Source: Lactobacillus hominis DSM 23910 = CRBIP 24.179 (GTDB lineage: Bacteria > Bacillota > Bacilli > Lactobacillales > Lactobacillaceae). Taken from it: DNA of 64,000 bases. The notes beneath the pieces were generated by a model that saw only the letters and a program-made list of their open reading frames with translations, searched no databases and was not told the DNA's origin. Shown here one piece after another: positions 60,771 to 64,000 of this stretch. The position numbers and the translations under genes are program-made. Location of the stretch: positions 54,999 through 118,998 of the forward strand of contig NZ_CAKE01000004.1 in NCBI RefSeq assembly GCF_000296835.1, written 5' to 3'. Each line of letters starts with the position of its first letter. Within the stretch, counting starts at the first letter, position 1.

Positions 60771-62649
60771 CATCCTCGGGGTTACAGTAAGACAAACAGA
60801 AAAAGGCGGTCTTTTAGAGGCCGCCTTTTTGAATGCCCAACAAGAGCCTTATGACTTAACGAATAAAAAAGTCACTTTCATGGACCACAAAGAAAACGAT
60901 AAATTCGTTGCAGACGACAAAGTAACTATTGTCGATGCTAGAAATGGCTCAATTCAATATACGCTCCATCCTCAAACTTATGCAGGAACTGGTACTGCTT
61001 GGTTTGAAATTAACGATATGGACGGCAATAAAGTTGATAGTACCCAAAGTTTTACCATTACTGTCGATGAAGGAATGGGAGTAAGTGTATATAACACCAA
61101 CTATGTTCCTGCATTGGAGCGCTTAAGGGATCAGATGCAAAATCTGATTGATCAAGCTCAGAAAATCGAAGACGATCAAACTAATAAGTTTACTCAAGAT
61201 TTAACTAATAATCTTAAAAATGCGCAAACTCAATTAAATACTAAGTTAACTAGTATGCAACAGGCATACGATAATTTAGAGAATCAACGAACTAGTGCAT
61301 TTAATACTAGTCAAGCTGATCGTCAAAACACTTTTAATCAATCCGAAAAGTCTAGATCTGATACTTACACCCAAGATAAGACCAAGAGGGATGCTGATTG
61401 GACTGCTGACAAAAAACGCATTGATGATGAATGGACTACTGATAAAGCCAGAATTGATGGCGAATGGCAAACCAAGAAAGCCACTCTTGATTCTACAATT
61501 GCAGATCTCGGCAAAAAGTTATCTGATATTCAGACTTCACTTACTGACCTAAGCAATACTAAATTGCCAGCAATGAATAAGTATGCAGATGACGTTCAGA
61601 AAAAGGTTACTCAACTTAAGGCTGACTTCAACGCTATTGATTTTTCTAGCTACGCAAAAGTTGCGGACGTTTATACTAGGCAAGAAGTAGACCAAAAAGT
61701 AGCTTCAGCTGGCAAAGTCAAAACTGTTGATGGTCAACAACCTGATGCTAATGGGAATATCTATTCAACTAATTTAGTTTCAAATGGTTATGACATTGTT
61801 GCTAATACAGCTACAAATGCAGAAAGCACAAAGTCTAATGGTGCGTGGCTTACTGGAATTGATGCATTAAAACCATTTGCCGATGCTATTAATCAACTAC
61901 AGGGTACTGGACCAAATAGAGTAGGAACAGTTGATTTAAATGTCCTTCAGGGAATTACGAAAAAAGTAACTACTTACATTTGTACTAGTTCAGATAATAA
62001 AAACACACCACCATTTTTTGTGGATAAGCGAGGAATTTTAATTTGCTTTAATTATGATGGCAATGCCAAAACCCAAGTATGGATTCCGGTAGGAGGATCA
62101 GGTCAGCAGCCTTTTGCTTATAGATATTGGGAAGGGAATAATTATGGCACGTGGAAGGAAGTTGCTAACTCTGAGGAATTAAATACAGTTAGAAATATTG
62201 CATCTAACAATAAAAGCGCCGCAGATGCGCTTCAAGCTAAAACTAATGTTGCAGCTCCTCTTTTTAGGGAAACTACTAACAGTAATAATTGGCAAGATAT
62301 TTTAGGCGTTGCTAATCCCAACCAAATATTAGTTTCTATCCGTAATGATCACGGCGGAAGTGGAGTTATGCTTGGCAACGATTCATCTGGTATAGCTTTT
62401 GGTGGCGGAAATACTAAAGGGGTTTTAAATGTTTCTTACGGTTACCATAATGCCCGAATTATTGGTGGTAACGGCAACGCACCAGTATGGCATGAAGACA
62501 TTGCCTGGAAGAGTGATATCACAAACGTTAACAATCGAATAAATGAACTAAACGCTAAAATGCCAGATATTCACGCTGTTAATAGCGAAGCGGAAGGCAA
62601 CGCTTATTTAGCCAGCCACCCGAATGCAATCATTATGGTGAAAGGATAA
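60724..62649 (+). CDS. Baseplate upper protein (BppU family)
   Basis: 641 residues from ATG 60724 (AAGG upstream). The N-terminal BppU domain (LEAAFLNAQQEPYDLTNKKV, TYAGTGTAWFEI, about 1-120) attaches to the baseplate, a long coiled coil follows (about 125-290, with TADKKRIDDEWTTDKARIDG repeats), and the rest is a beta-rich receptor-facing part ending in HAVNSEAEGNAYLASHP. It likely determines host binding together with the downstream genes. Confidence 0.85.
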   Translation: MSLPKLELDTNKNLTSILGVTVRQTEKGGLLEAAFLNAQQEPYDLTNKKVTFMDHKENDKFVADDKVTIVDARNGSIQYTLHPQTYAGTGTAWFEINDMDGNKVDSTQSFTITVDEGMGVSVYNTNYVPALERLRDQMQNLIDQAQKIEDDQTNKFTQDLTNNLKNAQTQLNTKLTSMQQAYDNLENQRTSAFNTSQADRQNTFNQSEKSRSDTYTQDKTKRDADWTADKKRIDDEWTTDKARIDGEWQTKKATLDSTIADLGKKLSDIQTSLTDLSNTKLPAMNKYADDVQKKVTQLKADFNAIDFSSYAKVADVYTRQEVDQKVASAGKVKTVDGQQPDANGNIYSTNLVSNGYDIVANTATNAESTKSNGAWLTGIDALKPFADAINQLQGTGPNRVGTVDLNVLQGITKKVTTYICTSSDNKNTPPFFVDKRGILICFNYDGNAKTQVWIPVGGSGQQPFAYRYWEGNNYGTWKEVANSEELNTVRNIASNNKSAADALQAKTNVAAPLFRETTNSNNWQDILGVANPNQILVSIRNDHGGSGVMLGNDSSGIAFGGGNTKGVLNVSYGYHNARIIGGNGNAPVWHEDIAWKSDITNVNNRINELNAKMPDIHAVNSEAEGNAYLASHPNAIIMVKG

Positions 62650-62653
62650 TACT

Positions 62654-62968
62654 ATGATTAAAGAAATCATGACCAGTGAAGGTAATTATTTTAAAGAGTT
62701 GAATGGTCAAAGAGCCGTTCCGACTAGCGACGTTAATTATGTACCTTATCAAACAGATTTAACAGCTAGCACTCCAACTAATGCGCTTTATATTGATTCT
62801 ATTCAAGTATACGGGCGAGCAAATCTTAATAATAATAAAGGCTATATAGCAAAAATCGGCTCCCAGTGGGGATTTGTTTATGAAAATGCTGTAAGACTTG
62901 TGGGGGGGGTAAAATCCACCTTTATCAAGCTATTGCATCGCTTTTCTTTAAGAGGGGTGGTGTGTTAA
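62654..62968 (+). CDS. Small tail-tip protein with an eight-G tract
   Basis: 104 residues. The N-terminus IKEIMTSEGNYFKEL recurs in the next gene (IREIMTSEGNFKKSL) and weakly in the third (IKKIMAGSDN), so the three look like paralogous baseplate attachments. The G8 tract at 62901-62908 follows the codons for VRLVGG. With 8 G the end reads VKSTFIKLL...; 9 G would give KIHLYQAIA...; 7 G stops at once. The stop touches the next ATG. Confidence 0.65.
   Translation: MIKEIMTSEGNYFKELNGQRAVPTSDVNYVPYQTDLTASTPTNALYIDSIQVYGRANLNNNKGYIAKIGSQWGFVYENAVRLVGGVKSTFIKLLHRFSLRGVVC
62901..62908 (+). repeat. Eight-G homopolymer in tail-tip gene 1
   Basis: GGGGGGGG followed directly by TAA. The number of G decides among three different C-termini of the 62654 gene. 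Confidence 0.9.
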
Positions 62969-63307
62969 ATGGCTATTAGAGAAATCATGACTAGTGAAGG
63001 AAATTTTAAGAAATCCTTGATTGGTACAACAGTACATGTTCCCGGTTCAGCATTTGAATGCAATGTTAAGACTGGTAATATTCCAGACCAATTTACTATT
63101 AAAAAGCAAACTTGGACTTTAGGAAGTGACTGGACCGGTACAGTTGATTATGAAGTTAATATCAAAGGAGAAAGATATTTGCACGTAGTAACTGATTTTA
63201 GAGTGTTTTGGGTAGCTGCTACTGATATTCTGGGGGGGGTAATTAGGTCCCTCTATCTACTGATACGACAAGCTTTTAGCCACCTTGAAAGCGAGGTGGT
63301 CGCATGA
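62969..63307 (+). CDS. Small tail-tip protein with an eight-G tract
   Basis: 112 residues, paralogue of the 62654 product at the N-terminus. The G8 tract (63232-63239) follows codons for ATDILGG. With 8 G the frame continues 24 residues (IRSLYLLIRQAFSHL) and overlaps the next start; with 7 or 9 it ends within two codons. The final hairpin CCACCTT / GAGGTGG covers the ribosome site of the next gene. Confidence 0.65.
   Translation: MAIREIMTSEGNFKKSLIGTTVHVPGSAFECNVKTGNIPDQFTIKKQTWTLGSDWTGTVDYEVNIKGERYLHVVTDFRVFWVAATDILGGVIRSLYLLIRQAFSHLESEVVA
63232..63239 (+). repeat. Eight-G homopolymer in tail-tip gene 2
   Basis: GGGGGGGG followed by TAA, the same context as the tract at 62901. Slippage changes the protein end and whether translation reaches the next start. 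Confidence 0.9.
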
Positions 63308-63807
63308 TTATTGATAACTCTATTAAGAAAATCATGGCTGGTTCTGACAATATTGAAAAAGTATTTAACAGAGATGGTGTACTGTGGCAAGCCCATTATG
63401 ATCACACAACTACATTGATTTTCAAAGGTAATTCAGGAACATTAGATATCGATAAATTACCTCCAGAGTATACACGGTCTGTACAGGGACAAACGATGCG
63501 ATCGTATCAAGATGGTCAAATCTTGTTTGCCCTTATGTGGTGTCCTTATGATGACCAACATCAGTTTTATACTGGAGATCCCAATTATAATAATAGTAAT
63601 GTTCCAGGACATCTTTCCGATTATGTTTCGCAAGCCCCAAGAACATATTCCACAGACACAGGTAACCTTTTTGGTTCCCTTCAAACATCAATAATAGATA
63701 ATGGCAAGAAACTACAATTCACATACACTAATACTGGTTTCTATAGCCCATATCAGTCTATGCCAGTTAAATACGTAAAAATATCTTTTAATAATCCATA
63801 TATATAA
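63304..63807 (+). CDS. Tail-tip/receptor-binding candidate protein
   Basis: 167 residues. The N-terminus IKKIMAGSDNIEKVFNRDGVLWQ matches small phage tail adaptor segments; the remainder is beta-rich (LQFTYTNTGFYSPYQSMPVKY). The start overlaps the preceding stop (ATGA), so its level depends on the upstream G8 state. It ends at a strong terminator. Confidence 0.6.
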   Translation: MIIDNSIKKIMAGSDNIEKVFNRDGVLWQAHYDHTTTLIFKGNSGTLDIDKLPPEYTRSVQGQTMRSYQDGQILFALMWCPYDDQHQFYTGDPNYNNSNVPGHLSDYVSQAPRTYSTDTGNLFGSLQTSIIDNGKKLQFTYTNTGFYSPYQSMPVKYVKISFNNPYI

Positions 63808-63812
63808 TCATC

Positions 63813-63845
63813 AAGCTCTAGCGGGCGTTCCGCTGGGGCTTTTTT
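63813..63845 (+). terminator. Strong intrinsic terminator after tail genes
   Basis: 12-bp stem AAGCTCTAGCGG / CCGCTGGGGCTT with a 5-base loop and a T-run. It separates the tail-tip genes from the last structural/lysis block. Confidence 0.9.
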
Positions 63846-63875
63846 AATACAAAAAATTGGAAAGGAAAATTAATT

Positions 63876-64000
63876 ATGGCACAAGAATACCACTACTGGA
63901 TGTCTACAGATGACGTCCCTTTTGACACAATCACCACTTTACACGAATACACGGAGAACCATTACCCAATTGTGGTTGAAGCTCCTGATCCAAGCTTAAA
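63876..64000 (+). CDS. Phage protein, N-terminal part (partial)
   Basis: Starts at ATG 63876 (GGAAAGG upstream) and runs off the right edge; 41 residues visible (EYHYWMSTDDVPFDTITTLH). The place after the tail genes and before the expected holin and lysin suggests another small tail-associated protein. Too short for a firm call. Confidence 0.5.
   Translation, partial: MAQEYHYWMSTDDVPFDTITTLHEYTENHYPIVVEAPDPSL

Noticed and set aside
1..64000. CRISPR array, insertion sequence or transposase
   Set aside because: No regularly spaced repeat-spacer pattern and no transposase-like reading frame were seen on either strand.

Overview
The window is AT-rich DNA from a low-GC lactic acid bacterium. The host gene order at the left end (TPR protein, cca, hemolysin III family, degV, yozE, S41 peptidase, rbgA, rnhB, dprA) and the codon use fit a Lactobacillus of the acidophilus/gasseri/johnsonii type. 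I could not run a search, so the species is not claimed. Bases 1-8050 are chromosome. From about 8050 to the right edge is one long siphovirus-type prophage. It sits inside dprA: the 5' two-thirds of dprA is at its left end, and the rest should lie beyond the right edge of the window.

Prophage layout. 8.2-11.1 kb (minus strand): lysogeny module with tyrosine integrase, a frameshifted lipoprotein, ImmA/IrrE peptidase and CI-like repressor; a strong plus-strand promoter followed by hairpins and a terminator lies in the integrase leader. 11.1-11.4 kb: divergent operator region. 11.4-26.4 kb (plus): Cro-like protein, antirepressor, many small early genes, ERF annealing protein, initiator with internal iterons, DnaC-type loader, SSB, a truncated primase, adenine- and cytosine-type methyltransferases, RusA. 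26.5-28.0 kb: no protein genes but a tRNA-like gene, a tRNA-Tyr and about 1.4 kb of dense hairpins ending at an intrinsic terminator, which looks like one of the giant phage RNAs (GOLLD/ROOL type). 28.0-38.5 kb: ArpU-type late regulator, membrane proteins, then an accessory region with repeated palindromes, repeated G-runs and four copies of a promoter plus structured leader in front of small acidic genes, followed by two secreted proteins. 38.9-49.6 kb: HNH, cos region, terminase, portal, protease, capsid, connectors and tail tube. 49.6-63.8 kb: a 2439-residue tape measure, Dit, Tal, BppU-type baseplate protein and small tail-tip genes. Holin and lysin should follow to the right.

Three themes stand out. 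First, recoding: a textbook -1 slippery site plus stem-loop at the end of the capsid gene, a slippery site in the tail chaperone gene, and an out-of-frame tail in the tail-tube gene. Second, three runs of exactly eight G, rare in such AT-rich DNA, lie inside a cytosine methyltransferase gene and two tail-tip genes and set their reading frames, which suggests phase variation. Third, unusual RNA: the giant ncRNA candidate, a tRNA with an enlarged anticodon loop, a candidate small RNA beside the integrase, and a repeated riboregulator-like leader whose stems covary between copies.
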